Shown here in pieces: positions 24,715-35,885 of a stretch of 64,000 bases of DNA (the stretch's first letter is position 1; each line of letters begins with the position of its first letter). The position numbers and the translations under genes were made by a program. The notes below the pieces were generated by a model. It saw only the letters and a program-made list of their open reading frames with translations, was not told where the DNA came from and did not search any database. This DNA comes from Anaeramoeba flamelloides (Eukaryota; Metamonada; Anaeramoebidae): the NCBI GenBank assembly GCA_027625915.1, contig JANTQA010000057.1, positions 9,238,001 through 9,302,000 on the forward strand, read 5' to 3'.

Positions 24715-25007
24715 TCACACAAATAAATGTACATGATAATTTATTACCACAAAAAGGAATTTTTCAATTAATAATGAAAAATAAATTAATCTTTTTTTCA
24801 AAACAAATAAAAAAAAATGTAAAAAAATCTGATCATCAAAATAAAATTTTCTTCCAAAATCTAATAACATCTAAGTTTTCCCTCAAAAACAAATTAACTG
24901 TTTATTTACTGTTTACTTGCTCAAAAAAATTTTTGAAAAAATGAATAAACTTAAATTTCCAAGATATAAAGAATTATCATATTTTTAAAAATTCATAAGA
25001 TTCTTTT
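22838..25007. other. AT-rich spacer with weak frames and an AT tract
   Basis: In-frame open stretches at 24417-24602 and 24606-24944 are separated by stops and interrupted by an (AT)n tract at 24683-24713. They may be a decayed gene but are not recognisable. The frame at 23357-23611 is Lys-rich and unconvincing. Confidence 0.35.
24683..24713. repeat. (AT)n microsatellite
   Basis: About 15 AT units. Confidence 0.95.
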
Positions 25008-25263
25008 ACTATAAGTATTCTCCAATTAAAAAATGAAAATTTTTTGTTCACTATAAATATTTATATATGAATAATTAGTTGAAAATCCTTAAAATATTTA
25101 ACTAATCGTATAGAAATGTTATTTTTAGACAGTTAATTAAACTACCTTTTGGAACTCTAAGACAATTTTTTTTTTACTTTTTAATTGATTGTAGGAGTAA
25201 TAATTAATATACATTTTGGAAATTGAAATAAAAATTTTCATTTATTAATTGGAAAATAATAGT
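25008..25263. mobile_element. 256-bp MITE, copy A
   Basis: Inverted ends of about 30 bp: ACTATAAGTATTCTCCAATT at the left versus the inverse of AATTGGAAAATAATAGT at the right, with TGAAAATTTTTTGTTCAC next to the left end. Full-length match to 25367-25622 in the same orientation and exactly the same length. Confidence 0.78.
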
Positions 25264-25366
25264 GTTGATAAATATGAAAAAGTCTTTTGATCAGATAAAT
25301 CATTATCATGTTACCTCCAACCCGAGTTTTCCAGAATTGGTTTGATTAAGGATAATTGTTTATTTT

Positions 25367-25622
25367 ACTATTATTTTCCAATTAAATAATGAAAATTTTT
25401 TGTTCACATCCCCAAAATATTTTTCTGGTTTATAAGTTGAAAGAAAACCAAAGATCTTTATTATATCATTTAGAAAGGATATTTTTAGACAATAAATTAA
25501 ACTTCCTTAGTTAACTCTAAGCCAAAATTTTTACTCTTTGAATTTGATTGTAGCTATAATAATTGCTATTCATTTTGGAAATTGAAAAAAAAATTTTCAT
25601 TTATTAATTGGAAAATAACAGT
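25367..25622. mobile_element. 256-bp MITE, copy B
   Basis: Inverted ends ACTATTATTTTCCAATTA and TAATTGGAAAATAACAGT. If the element starts at CTATTA and ends at ACAG, it is flanked by TA on both sides, as for Tc1/mariner-type elements. Only about 100 bp separate it from copy A. Confidence 0.78.
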
Positions 25623-27126
25623 AATATAAATCTTGTCAAATGATTTGAAAGGCAATAAAAATTACAATTCTAAGCAAGTTTTAATAAATGAAGTTAAAAG
25701 ATCAAGTTTTAGTGACAGATCCAAAGTAAGTAAAAAAAGAAAAAAAAAATAATTCAATAATTGAGAAGAATATTCAGATTTGAAAAACGAATAACTCAGA
25801 GACTGGTAAAATACATATAATTACACACTAATCAGTCAAATTTAATATTAAAACCCTAAAATAAGCTAATAAAATGAAAAGCCAATAATTTCCAATGATC
25901 AATCCTGTAAATATTCCTTATATTTTCAATATTATATGTAATTTTAAATTCAATGATTCGGTATTAATTTTGAAGCCAACTACAAAAACAACTTTGGTTC
26001 TTAGATTGAAGAAACTTCAAGAATAGCTTTTATGAATAGTGATATTTTTTGATCAACAAAATACGAACACAAATATCTTCCAATGAATAAAATAATTTTT
26101 AAGTTGAATCAAACACATCTTTGTTAGAATATTTTTTACTTTATTTGATAAAGATTGTTGGTCGACTGATCAATTCAATGAAAGGAAAATATTTATTAGT
26201 ACAAAGTGTTTTCTTAAAATAAAAAAGTATTTCAATTTTTCTTTGATCAAAATAATATTAATTCAATCTTGTAAAAAAATTCGTATCCAGTTTCAAGTAG
26301 TTTTATTTCCAATTTTACACAAATTTGAGTTAAAATTTCAATTTTCCACTTTAATTCGTCGAAAGTTTAAAGATTCTTTTTACATGTGCCTTTTCAAAAG
26401 TTTTTAATTGAAAAATATTTTTAAATCAATAAATTATTCAATGATTATCTTTTTTTCCTAATTTAAACTTTGAAAACTTGAAGAATTTAAGTAGAGCATT
26501 TAAAATCTAGAATATTAAGAATTATTCTTAATTATTAATCCAATTTGATTTATTAAAATTTGAGTAAAACATATTATTTTTTTATATTTTCCTTTTTTTC
26601 AAGATCAAAAGACTTTAAAAATTAAAACTTTTTACCAAGTGATCAATAACCACTCTATTTTAGGTTCTACTTTATTTGTAAAGAATCTTCTACAAATTAA
26701 AATTTTGATAAAACCAAAGTTAGGTGTTGTATTTATCAAAAAAATAATCAAAAAGAAAAAAAAGATAAAGAAAAAGACCAGCCAATACAAAACAAAACCA
26801 AACCAAATCAAACCAAAAACTGTCCAAATTATAAAAAAACAACGCCAAAAACGAGACTACAACAGCTATTCTTTTCATTCTGAAAATAAATTACGATAAT
26901 ATTTAACTTTTTTATTGGGAATTATTTTTTTTTTATTCCATTAAAACAACAATTTAATCCCATCTCAAATTCAGAGAAAAAACACTTGGTCGATTGTGTA
27001 TACTTACAAACGATCAACAACCTGATAACAAGAAATCAAATAAAAAATTCGCTTTTCTCTTCAAAAGTCATATCTTTTGGATCCTATTGAATTCTTCAAC
27101 ACAAAAAAAAACAATAGAATTAATTT
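25623..27126. other. AT-rich region with a possible upstream exon
   Basis: Mostly featureless. The frame 26639-26899 (starting GTG) ends KQRQKRDYNSYSFHSENKLR and has less AT-biased codons in its last third. It could be an exon of the gene that follows, but no splice link was found. Confidence 0.3.
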
Positions 27127-29429
27127 GTGATTTATAACAGTTTTGAAACTGTGATCAAATCCTTCTTTCAAACATTTTCAAATATAATTCTCGTCTCAAG
27201 GGAAAGAAAACAAAATTGGGAAACAACAGAAAAAGAAAAAGAAAAAGAAAAAGAAAATGAAAAAAAAAAAAAAAAAAGAACAAAACAACAAAAAAGAACA
27301 AAAAGGGGGGGAAATTAAAAACAGAAAAAACTTTGTGTTGCAACCAATCCATAAATACAGGGTTTTAGAATTATATTTAGAAGAAGAATATGAAGTCTCA
27401 ATTGAAGTCAACGTCAATGTCTATTTACGCAAGATCCCAAAAAAATTAGGCGAGTCTCAAATAAAAAATAATTTTAACCCAATATATTTTAAGAATACGA
27501 CAACGAATTCTTTGAATACCCCAAATAGCCTTTCACCAATTCCCACCAATCTTCTATCGCCAATTCCGTCGTCTACTAATTTGCCTCCTTTTTACAATGA
27601 AATCAATTCCTTTGATCGACAAATTTCGAGCATTTTGAGTTATGAAATGAATACTATTAGCTTGAGCAATAATAGTACCAATAGTAATAGTAATAGTAAT
27701 AGTAACAGTAACAGTAACAGTAACAGTAAAAACAGTAAAAACAACAGCATTGAAAGTGAATTTAGCTTTTGTACGATCTGTAATAGTGTTAATGGATGTA
27801 ATTGCTCATTGTATTCCAGTTATAGCAACTCGCAATATTTGTCCTCAAAACAACACAATACCAAGGCCAAGTTCAAGGCAAAGTTCAAATTCAAATTCAA
27901 ATTCAAATTCAAATTCAAATTCTTTGACAAGGAACCATAAGAAAAATAAAATCAACATGAAGAAGGGGATCTTATTAGAAAAATGGAGAATGTTTTGTTC
28001 CTCAACGGCACTTGTGAGTTCGACAAATACTAAAAAACTAGAATTCCAATTAACAATATTAATGCGCTCAATGCTTAGCCTGTTGAAAGTGCTACCCGCT
28101 CAAAAGCTATTTGAAAGGCAAAAGCAATCAAAAACTACAAGGTTTGAATTAATCACTGAAGTCAATGTTGATATTGATCAAGTTTTTCATCAAGATGGAA
28201 AAAAAAAAAATTTCACAAATAGTAGCCAAAACGAGAACGGAAAATGTTCAAATGGGAAAGACAATAACTTTTCCATCAAAATTTAAAATGAAGAAAAATT
28301 ATATGATTTATCAAACAATTCGGAAGAACTTTGTAAAACTAATGAAAATGAAAAAAAAAAGGAGCAATTCGATAGTATCACACTGTCAAAAATTAAAAAT
28401 GGAAATTTTAATTATATTTCGATTCAGGTGGATTATATTAAAAAAATTGAAAGGTTTTATAAATATATGAATCCAGTGAAATATTTAATTCCAAATTATC
28501 TTAGCTCCAAAAAAATTTAAAAAAAATCCATAATACAGACAAAAAAAAAATCTTCACAAACAATAACAAGAAAAAGGATTATTCCGAAAAAAAAAAAAAA
28601 AGTATTGGGGCTTATCCTAGCCATCACCATCAAAATATATATTTTCAAAATAAAAACCAAAACCAAATTCATCATAGAATTCCCAGAAAAATTCAATCCA
28701 AATCAAAGCCAATACGAATCAGAAGTAATAGCAATTTGAAAAGAGTTCCCTTTGTATATATTTTACCTCTTGACCACCCCTTTTCATTTACTACGGGAAA
28801 TAATGTAACCCAAAGAAGAAGGGGCTCTATTCAAAAAAATAGCCCTTATACAATTCCAATCCCCATTCAAAACCATAAAACTAAAGATAATATTCATTCT
28901 TATCAAAATTGGGATTATGGTCCAAAATTAAATTATAGTCCTTATCAAAAAATAATTCCTAATAGTGATCGGGAAAATTCTCAAAATCAAGATAATAAAA
29001 CGTTTACTTATAGAAATTCGATTGATGAAAAAAATCCCAGAATAAATATTTCTTATAATAATCATTTCAAAAAAAAATAATTACAATTCCTTATTGAATA
29101 ATAATAATATCAACACACAAAGTAATGTAAATGTTAATAATAATAAATTAGTAAAAATTGAAAAAAAATCTGTGATCCCTATTCATGATGTGAGTTTTGA
29201 ATATGAAAATAAACAACAACAACAACAATTACAACAAAAATTAGCGGAGGAAAAATTAAACAGCAAAGATCTTCAATTACAAAAACTAATGTTAAATGAA
29301 AATAATATTACACGTAATCCACCACAGCTAGAAAGATTTGATAAATTTTCTGATTTTACTTGGTCATTTGGGGAAATTATGGAAGAATTAATTGGACTAG
29401 AACAAAGTTCAAGAGGTTTACGTTATTAA
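27127..29429 (+). CDS. Ser/Asn-rich protein of unknown family, frame broken at A-runs
   Basis: Read as one gene of about 760 codons. Order of recognisable parts: an acidic/basic EKEKEKE segment; NFVLQPIHKYRVLELYLEEE; proline/serine-rich SLSPIPTNLLSPIPSS; a (NS)n repeat; CTICNSVNGCNC, a possible zinc-binding cluster; a second (NS)n repeat; ELITEVNVDIDQVF; FNYISIQVDYIKKIERFYKYM; KRVPFVYILPLDHPFSF; and a C-terminal FDKFSDFTWSFGEIMEELIG. The frame changes at A18 (27260-27277), A7/A8 (28509-28526), A15 (28587-28601) and A9 (29069-29077), with one more change near 27845 outside a long A-run and one in-frame stop near 28284. Either homopolymer sequence errors or a decaying gene. No family recognised, no start codon certain. 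Confidence 0.5.
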
Positions 29430-30779
29430 TTTTAGACTTTAAAATTTTATTGTCATCTGTATCTATTTTTTTTTTTTTTTTTTTCTATTTTCAATCAAAC
29501 CATTGTTAACATTTCTCTTAATTCTTTATTTTAACTTTTGTTTTATTATTTTAATCTTTTGATTAAATTTACTTTATTATTTGTAAGATTCATTTTTTTT
29601 TTCTTTGAAAATATGATAATAAATATTGTAAAAAAAAATTAACACGTATTAAATATGTCTGTAAAAGTTTTTTTAATATTGGTAAAAGATAATATTATAA
29701 TGATTTTTTTTTTTTACTTGTTTAAAATTTTTATATTTATTTATATAATTATAATGTGATATGTATAATAAACAATCAATCTTCAATAGTTTTTTTTTTT
29801 TTTTTTTTTTAATTTTAATTTTAATTCTATTTATAATTTAATTAAACAAATAATAATTTTATATTTTTCAATGATTTTAACCTTTTTTTTTCGATTTTTT
29901 AATTGTGGTAGCTTCCTTGAAATGAAGTTTTTGACATTCAAAAAAAAAAAAAAAAAATTATTTAAAATTCTCTGCAAAACCACGAATGTTAAAATTTTGA
30001 TTAATTATAATTTGATGTTTTTTATCATATCAAGATGTTAGGTTCATCATGAATTCTTCCAGTGTTAAAGTAAATGATCTTTTAAAAATTCTTACTCTTT
30101 GAAATTATAAAACAAGTATTCTTTAATAGTTATTGGGGATTATTTCTTAAATCTTATTACATCAATTTTAGAAAAGTTATTACTTTTCTTTATTTGAGAT
30201 TGTACGAATTAATACCCTTGAAAAGTTTTCTATTTTAATGAACTGTTGATTTTTAAAAATAATGTCACTTTTCTGAGTACTCCGGGCTCTATCTCACATT
30301 TAAAGGTTGGGTTTTCACTTTATTAAAATAGAAAACTTACAAAAATTTTTATTATACAATTTTTTTCACTTTATCTAAATACAGAAAACTTCAAAATAGT
30401 TTTCAAAAAAGTTCTCAAATTTTTCAAACGAATTTATCAATTCGCTTTTGTAATTGCTATACAAAATTATACCTGATATTTTAAAAAAATTAACCAAAAA
30501 CTTAGAAAAGAGTTAATGAAAATTTACTAAATGGGGTTTGCATGTTTTTTATTCATGAACTTTCACTGTAAAAAAGTAAAATAAAATCTTTTTTTTTGAA
30601 TACAAATACGTATTTTTATAGAAATAAAAACTTCTATTTTTTAAGTGTTTTTGGTATTTTCTAATAACTTTTTTTTTCTAACTTGATATCTGAAATAAGA
30701 AAAACGAAAAGTAAAAAAAAAAAACAAAATCAACTAAAAAAAGAAGAAAAAAAGAAAAAAAAAATATTAATATCATATA
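29430..30779. other. 3' flank and spacer
   Basis: T-rich 3' flank of the preceding gene, then AT-rich DNA. No gene seen. Confidence 0.5.
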
Positions 30780-30977
30780 CAGTCAGTTCCACTTTTAAGA
30801 CACAAACCATCTATAAAATTTAAGGCACGATAAAATCTCAAATTAAGGCACTAAATTTAGAATTGTTTTTTTACAATTTATTTTACTAGAATCCAAAAAT
30901 TTTGTGCCTTAATTTGAGTTTTTTATAGTGCCTTAAATTTTGTTGAAAGTTTGTGCCTTAAAAGTGAAACTGACTGT
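30780..30977. mobile_element. TA-flanked MITE (CAGTCAG family)
   Basis: 198 bp, ends CAGTCAGTTCCACTTTTAAG and AAAAGTGAAACTGACTG with TA on both sides. Lies about 770 bp upstream of the MULE. Confidence 0.95.
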
Positions 30978-31750
30978 ATTGAATATAAGATATCTTTATT
31001 CGTATCAAATAAAATCAAAACCATTATACAAATCTTAAAAATGTAGCGTATATTCTTTCAATTTGTTTTTACTTCTCAATTTAACATTAAATTTTGAATT
31101 CTGGGTGGATATCAACACTATACATTTTGTAATTTTCATTATGAAGTAGTATTAATGGCAAATTCAAAGAAACAATTTGAATTGAATGACTAGGATTTTG
31201 TATTAACACAATGATATCTATTTGAGATTCATCAATTTTCGAATTTTTTAAGGGAGGAATATTTTTTAAGAATAAAATGAAATCTTGTAAAGATTTTAAT
31301 TTATTTATTTTTTTTTTTTCATTTGTATTTAGACTTCTGAAAGTCCTGAATTAGTATCATTTAAACACTTTATTAATTTATTTCTGTTTTTGAATATCAA
31401 TATTTTACCTTTTTCCAATTTAAAACATAAAAAGGTAAATTATTATATTTATTCACAAATGAATTAATTTTTGAAAATTTTTTAACATATTTTTAGTTTT
31501 ATGTCAGAAAGTTTGATTTTGAAAGAAAATAGGTTATTTTGTTTTTAATAATAATTATTAATATTTAAAGTCGAATCCAAACAAATAAACGAATCAATAT
31601 AACAGTAGTTGATTAAATAACTTGAAAATTGATATATTTTTAACAAAATTTTATCAATTAAAGTTCAATAGGTATAAATAAATTTGTTTTTGATTGTAAA
31701 AATGGTTAAAAAATTCATTTTTCTATTTTCAAAGGTAACTTTTTAAATCA
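30978..31750. other. AT-rich spacer
   Basis: No gene seen between the MITE and the left end of the MULE. Confidence 0.5.
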
Positions 31751-32774
31751 TCTAAAAAACCCCGAAAAAAAAATTACCCGAAATCTTTTTAATGATAAAA
31801 TGAAGTCATAAATAATATAGAGTTATATTTTTTGAGTTTCAAATTCAAAATAAATGTAAATTTTTGTTTTTTTTTAATATTGAAATTTGTAAATTTTTAT
31901 CTAAGAGATTTAATAGTTATATCTACTTTTCCAATTAAAAAAAATGAAAAAAATATAAATTCAAGTATAAATAAGTTCTTTTTACATAATTTTGGCCCAT
32001 TTTTTTCCTTAATTTATTTAAAAAATTTTTTTTATCAAAACAATGAATAATTACTACTTCGAAAAATATCAAGAGATATACAATGATCATTTAGAACTCC
32101 TTAACCATGTTGAAGAAATAAAGAATAGAAATAAAGAATAGAAATAAAGAATTGGAAAGTAAAAATTCCCAAAATTTATCAAAAAAGACCGAAATGAAAA
32201 AATTAGAAGAGCAGTTTAATTTAATGGCAATAAAGAATAAGGAAGTGAAAATATGCCAAGATCAAGAAGATTCATTAAATATTCCAAACAATTGGAGAAA
32301 TATGTAAATTTACAATTTAGTTTTTATTTTTTAATAAGTTTTTTACAGATTTTTTAGTTTTTATTCTGACCAAATTAAAATCTATCATTTGATTTTTAAT
32401 TGTTTTTAAAAAAATAGCGACTCTGGAAATAAAATATTATTTGAGAAAGGGGAAAAAATTGATTTAAAAAGGATTAAAAGAGTGTTTTATTATGAAAATG
32501 AACAAGATACTGAAGTTTGTTGCTTACATTATAATAATAAATATTTTTCCAAATCAAAAAATATTTTATCACTTTATTATGAATGTAATGTAAAAAACTG
32601 TAATGTCCGTGGAACTATTAAAACATTTTTCAAAAATGGGGAACAAAACAATATTATCGAAATACAAAATCGTCACTTTCATAATACAAATTTAAATTTT
32701 GAACTACAAACAATCCCAGAAATGGATTTACTTGGCAAGTTGGCCAAAGAAAATAATTCTCTCGAAAATATTTA

Positions 32775-32971
32775 CAGTCAGTTTCACTTTTAAGGCACAA
32801 ACTTTCAACCAAATTTAAGGCACAAAAAAAATCTCAAATTAAAGCACAAAATTCAAATTCTAGTAAAAATAAATTGTAAAAAATGAAATTCCAAATTTTG
32901 TGCCTTAATTTGAGATTTTTTTGTGCCTTAAATTTCGTTGAAAGTTTGTGCCTTAAAAGTGAAACTGACTG
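32775..32971. mobile_element. MITE 1 inside the MULE transposase
   Basis: 197 bp, ends CAGTCAGTTTCACTTTTAAG and its inverse, TA at 32773-32774 and 32972-32973. Removing the element plus one TA (199 bp) joins LENIY directly to LKFMDSQI in frame. Confidence 0.97.
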
Positions 32972-33237
32972 TATTTAAAATTTATGGATTCACAAATAAG
33001 GAAAATAAGGAAAAGTTCGGCAATTTTATTAGGATCCCGAGATGACATTAAAAAATATATACTTGAATTTAGAAAACAATTAAATTTTGATGTTGAAAAA
33101 AAAATTATGGAAGATAAATTTTCAAAAACTGAAATGGGATTTCCTTTTATTCGAATGTATTTACAGGGTGATTTCCCAATGATAATCAAGGCAACAAACA
33201 ATCAATTACTGAATTTAGGAAATAATCAACAAATTTA

Positions 33238-33434
33238 CAGTCAGTTTCACTTTTAAGACACAAACTTTCTACGAAATTTAAGGCACAATAAAAATCTCAA
33301 ATTAAGGCACACAATTCAAATTCTACTAAAATAATTTGTGAAAATTAAAATTCCAAAAAATTGTGCTTTAATTTGAGATTTTTTTGTGCCTTAAATTTCG
33401 TTGAAAGTTTGTGCCTTAAAAGTGAAACTGACTG
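33238..33434. mobile_element. MITE 2 inside the MULE transposase
   Basis: 197 bp with TA on both sides. Removal plus one TA (199 bp) joins NNQQIY to VDGTNLVC in frame, recreating the catalytic VDGT motif context. Confidence 0.97.
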
Positions 33435-34067
33435 TATGTCGATGGGACTAATTTGGTGTGTAGTCAAGGTTATCATTGTTTAATGGCAATAATGACTTAT
33501 GATTTCCAAACACAAATATATAAACCCTGTGTTTGGGGTATATTATCTGACGAAAAGGCATCAACTCAATTATTTTTTTATAATTATATAAAAAAATTAT
33601 TGAAAATGAAAATTAATAAAAATTTTCTGGGGAATCCTCCAATAAATACAACAGACTTCTCTTTGGCAAATATAAACTCAATAAAAACTTCTTTTCCAAA
33701 ATCATCGATTCAAGGTTGCCATTTTCATTTTCTTCAAGCAATTAGAAGAAAATTATTAACTCTTGTATTAAATGAAATTTTTCGAAATAAAATACAATCC
33801 CGAATAACTAAATATATGAATAAAAGTACCGATTATATTAGATCTGATGTGAACAAGTGGATTAATAATTTAAAACAAAAAATAACAAAAATTAAAATAC
33901 CAAAAAAAAAAAAAAAAAAGTAATTTTAAAAAAGTAAAAAAATCAAAAAAAAAACAAAAATGCGAATTTTCGAAAATGGGAATTACAAATTATTGACAAA
34001 CTCGAATCTGAAGGTTTTAAACAATTTCTGGTACTTGGTGAGAATATCGATAATTTAATTTCATATA

Positions 34068-34264
34068 CAGTCAGTTTCACTTTTAAGGTACAAACTTTCA
34101 ACGAAATTTAAGGCATAATAAAAATCTCAAATTAAGGCACAAAATTTAAATTCTAGTTAAAATAAATTGTAAAAAATTAAATTCCAAAATTTGTGCCTTA
34201 ATTTGAGATTTTTTTGTGCCTTAAATTTCGTTGCAAGTTTGTGCATTAAAAGTGAAACTGACTG
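34068..34264. mobile_element. MITE 3 inside the MULE transposase
   Basis: 197 bp with TA on both sides. Removal plus one TA (199 bp) joins DNLISY to SKIWLIRFPPELW in frame. Confidence 0.97.
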
Positions 34265-34424
34265 TAGTAAAATTTGGCTTATTCGATTTCCTCCAGAACT
34301 TTGGTCAATTTATTCAAAAAGTAAAAAAATTGAAAATTTTTCAATGATTAGTGCCACAAATAATCCACTCGAGGGCTGGCATCGATCCTTAAACCATTGT
34401 CTCAATAGAAAAAAACCCAAATTA

Positions 34425-34620
34425 CAGTCAGTTTCACTTTTAAGGCACAAACTTTCATCGAAATTAAAAGCACAAAAAAATCTCTAATTAAAGCACAAAA
34501 TTCAAATTCTAGTAAAAATAAATTGTAAAAAAAATTATTCCAAATTTTGTGCTTTAATATGAGATTTTATTGTGCCTTAAATTTGGTTGAAAGTTTGTGC
34601 CTTAAAAGTGAAACTGACTG
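34425..34620. mobile_element. MITE 4 inside the MULE transposase
   Basis: 196 bp with TA on both sides. Removal plus one TA (198 bp) joins RKKPKL to KNLILVLKDVE in frame, running to a stop at 34731-34733. Confidence 0.97.
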
Positions 34621-34866
34621 TAAAAAATTTAATATTAGTTTTAAAAGATGTTGAAAGGGAAAAAAGAAATTTAAAAATTGATATTATTTCCGAAAAAACA
34701 CAGACAAAGAAAAGAAATTTTGATTTAATCTACTGATTAAATCAAAATACAGAATCCCAAATAAAAATCAAAAAAAAATGTTAAAAGAATACCTCCAACT
34801 TGTAGTAGATGTGGAAATATTGGGCATAGAAGATATTCAAAAAATGCCCTTTCAACAATTAAATTA

Positions 34867-35373
34867 AACATAGTTTTCCTTATTATTTTCTATTTTTTAC
34901 TTTAAATTTATAATTCCACAAAGTTTAAAAGACACCCCTAAACAATAAAAGATTCTCAATATATTTTAATTTTTGTTTTTTTTTTTTTTGATTTTTTTAC
35001 TTTTTTTGCTTTTTTTGATACCATTTGTGAATAGATTCTATTTCTTTAAAAAATATTAAATAAAAAAATTAATCCAATTAAAACACAAATTATACAGTTA
35101 AATACAGACAAATGATAGAATAATAAAAAAAAACTTGTAGTTTTTTTTTTTTTTTTTTTTTGAAATTGAATAAAAATCAAATAGATTCTTTATGTAATGA
35201 GAATGAATACATTTGGTACTTTGAAAAAAAACTGGATTGTTTCCATATTAATATGGAAATTAATGATTATATAATTGATTAGAGTACAAAATCTAAATAC
35301 TGTTATTTTTATTCTTAATTTAGTAAATAAAATTTTTAGAGTATTAAAATCCAATTTTAAATAATGTATCATA
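34867..35373. other. 3' non-coding part of the MULE
   Basis: T- and A-rich. No gene seen between the zinc-knuckle remnant and MITE 5. Confidence 0.5.
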
Positions 35374-35570
35374 CAGTCAGTTTCACTTTTAAGGTACAAA
35401 CTTTCAACCAAATTTAAGGGACAAAAAAATCTCAAATTAAGGCACAAAATTTGTAATATTTTTTTTTACAATTTATTTTTACGAGAATTTGAATTTTGTG
35501 CTTTAATTTAAGATTTTTATTGTGCCTTAAATTTCGTTGAAATTTTGTGCCTTAAAAGTGAAACTGACTG
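35374..35570. mobile_element. MITE 5, in the MULE 3' region
   Basis: 197 bp, ends CAGTCAGTTTCAC and GTGAAACTGACTG. Left TA present; the right flank reads TT, probably a substituted TA. Confidence 0.95.
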
Positions 35571-35686
35571 TTTATATATGATATTAGTAACGTGATTTCA
35601 ACTGGTTATGCGATGTAAAAAAATTTCGGGTAATTTTTTTTTTCGGGATTTTTTAGAAAAAATAATAGTCACTCATTTTCAAAATA

Positions 35687-35885
35687 CAGTCAGTTTCAGT
35701 TTTAAGGCACAAACTTTCAACGAAATTTAAGGCACAAAAAAATCTTAAATTAAGGCACAAAATTTGGAATTTTTTTTTTTTTACAATTTATTTTTACTAG
35801 AATTTAATTTTTGTGCTTTAATTTGAGATTTTTTTTGTGCCTTAAATTTGGTTGAAAGTTTGTGCCTTAAAAGTGAAACTGACTG
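35687..35885. mobile_element. TA-flanked MITE just outside the MULE
   Basis: 199 bp with TA on both sides, 30 bp beyond the right MULE end and 116 bp from MITE 5. Confidence 0.95.

Larger units (their letters stand above)
32044..34866 (+). pseudogene. MULE transposase gene interrupted by four MITEs
   Basis: Exon 1 starts at ATG 32044 (MNNYYFEKYQEIYN) and carries a 13-bp tandem duplication near 32120-32150 that shifts its frame. An intron at 32304-32417 (GTAAAT...AATAG) joins NNWRN to IDSGNKILF. An N-terminal zinc-binding region follows (CNVKNCNVRGT...HFHN, FLYWCH/WRKY-like), then after two MITEs the catalytic core: VDGTNLVCSQGYH (first Asp), NTTDFSLANI (second Asp), SIQGCHFHFLQAI (the C-x-H typical of MULEs) and NNPLEGWHRSLN (candidate Glu). 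A C-terminal zinc-knuckle remnant CSRCGNIGH ends near 34866 but lacks its last Cys. The frame also shifts at A18 (33902-33919), and a stop at 34731-34733 precedes the knuckle. Confidence 0.85.
31751..35657 (+). mobile_element. Mutator-like element (MULE) carrying five nested MITEs
   Basis: Terminal inverted repeats of about 40 bp: left 31751-31790 (TCTAAAAAACCCCG, then TTACCCGAAAT) and right 35617-35657, its inverse. Between them lies a MULE-type transposase gene on the plus strand. Five copies of the CAGTCAG MITE sit inside; without them and their duplicated TA the element would be about 2.9 kb. I found no convincing 8-11 bp target-site duplication at the outer ends, so the boundaries may be off by a few bases or the flanks have decayed. 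Plain cut-and-paste DNA transposon family; its transposase is interrupted, so this copy is not expected to be active as it stands. Confidence 0.85.

Noticed and set aside
32761-33256. Peptide YSQFHF shared by several open frames
   Set aside because: It is just the translated MITE tip (TACAGTCAGTTTCACTTT) reached at each insertion, not a protein motif.
32775-34620. MITEs acting as spliced introns in the MULE transposase
   Set aside because: The element ends are CAG/CTG with flanking TA and carry no GT-AG pair at the points needed to keep the frame.
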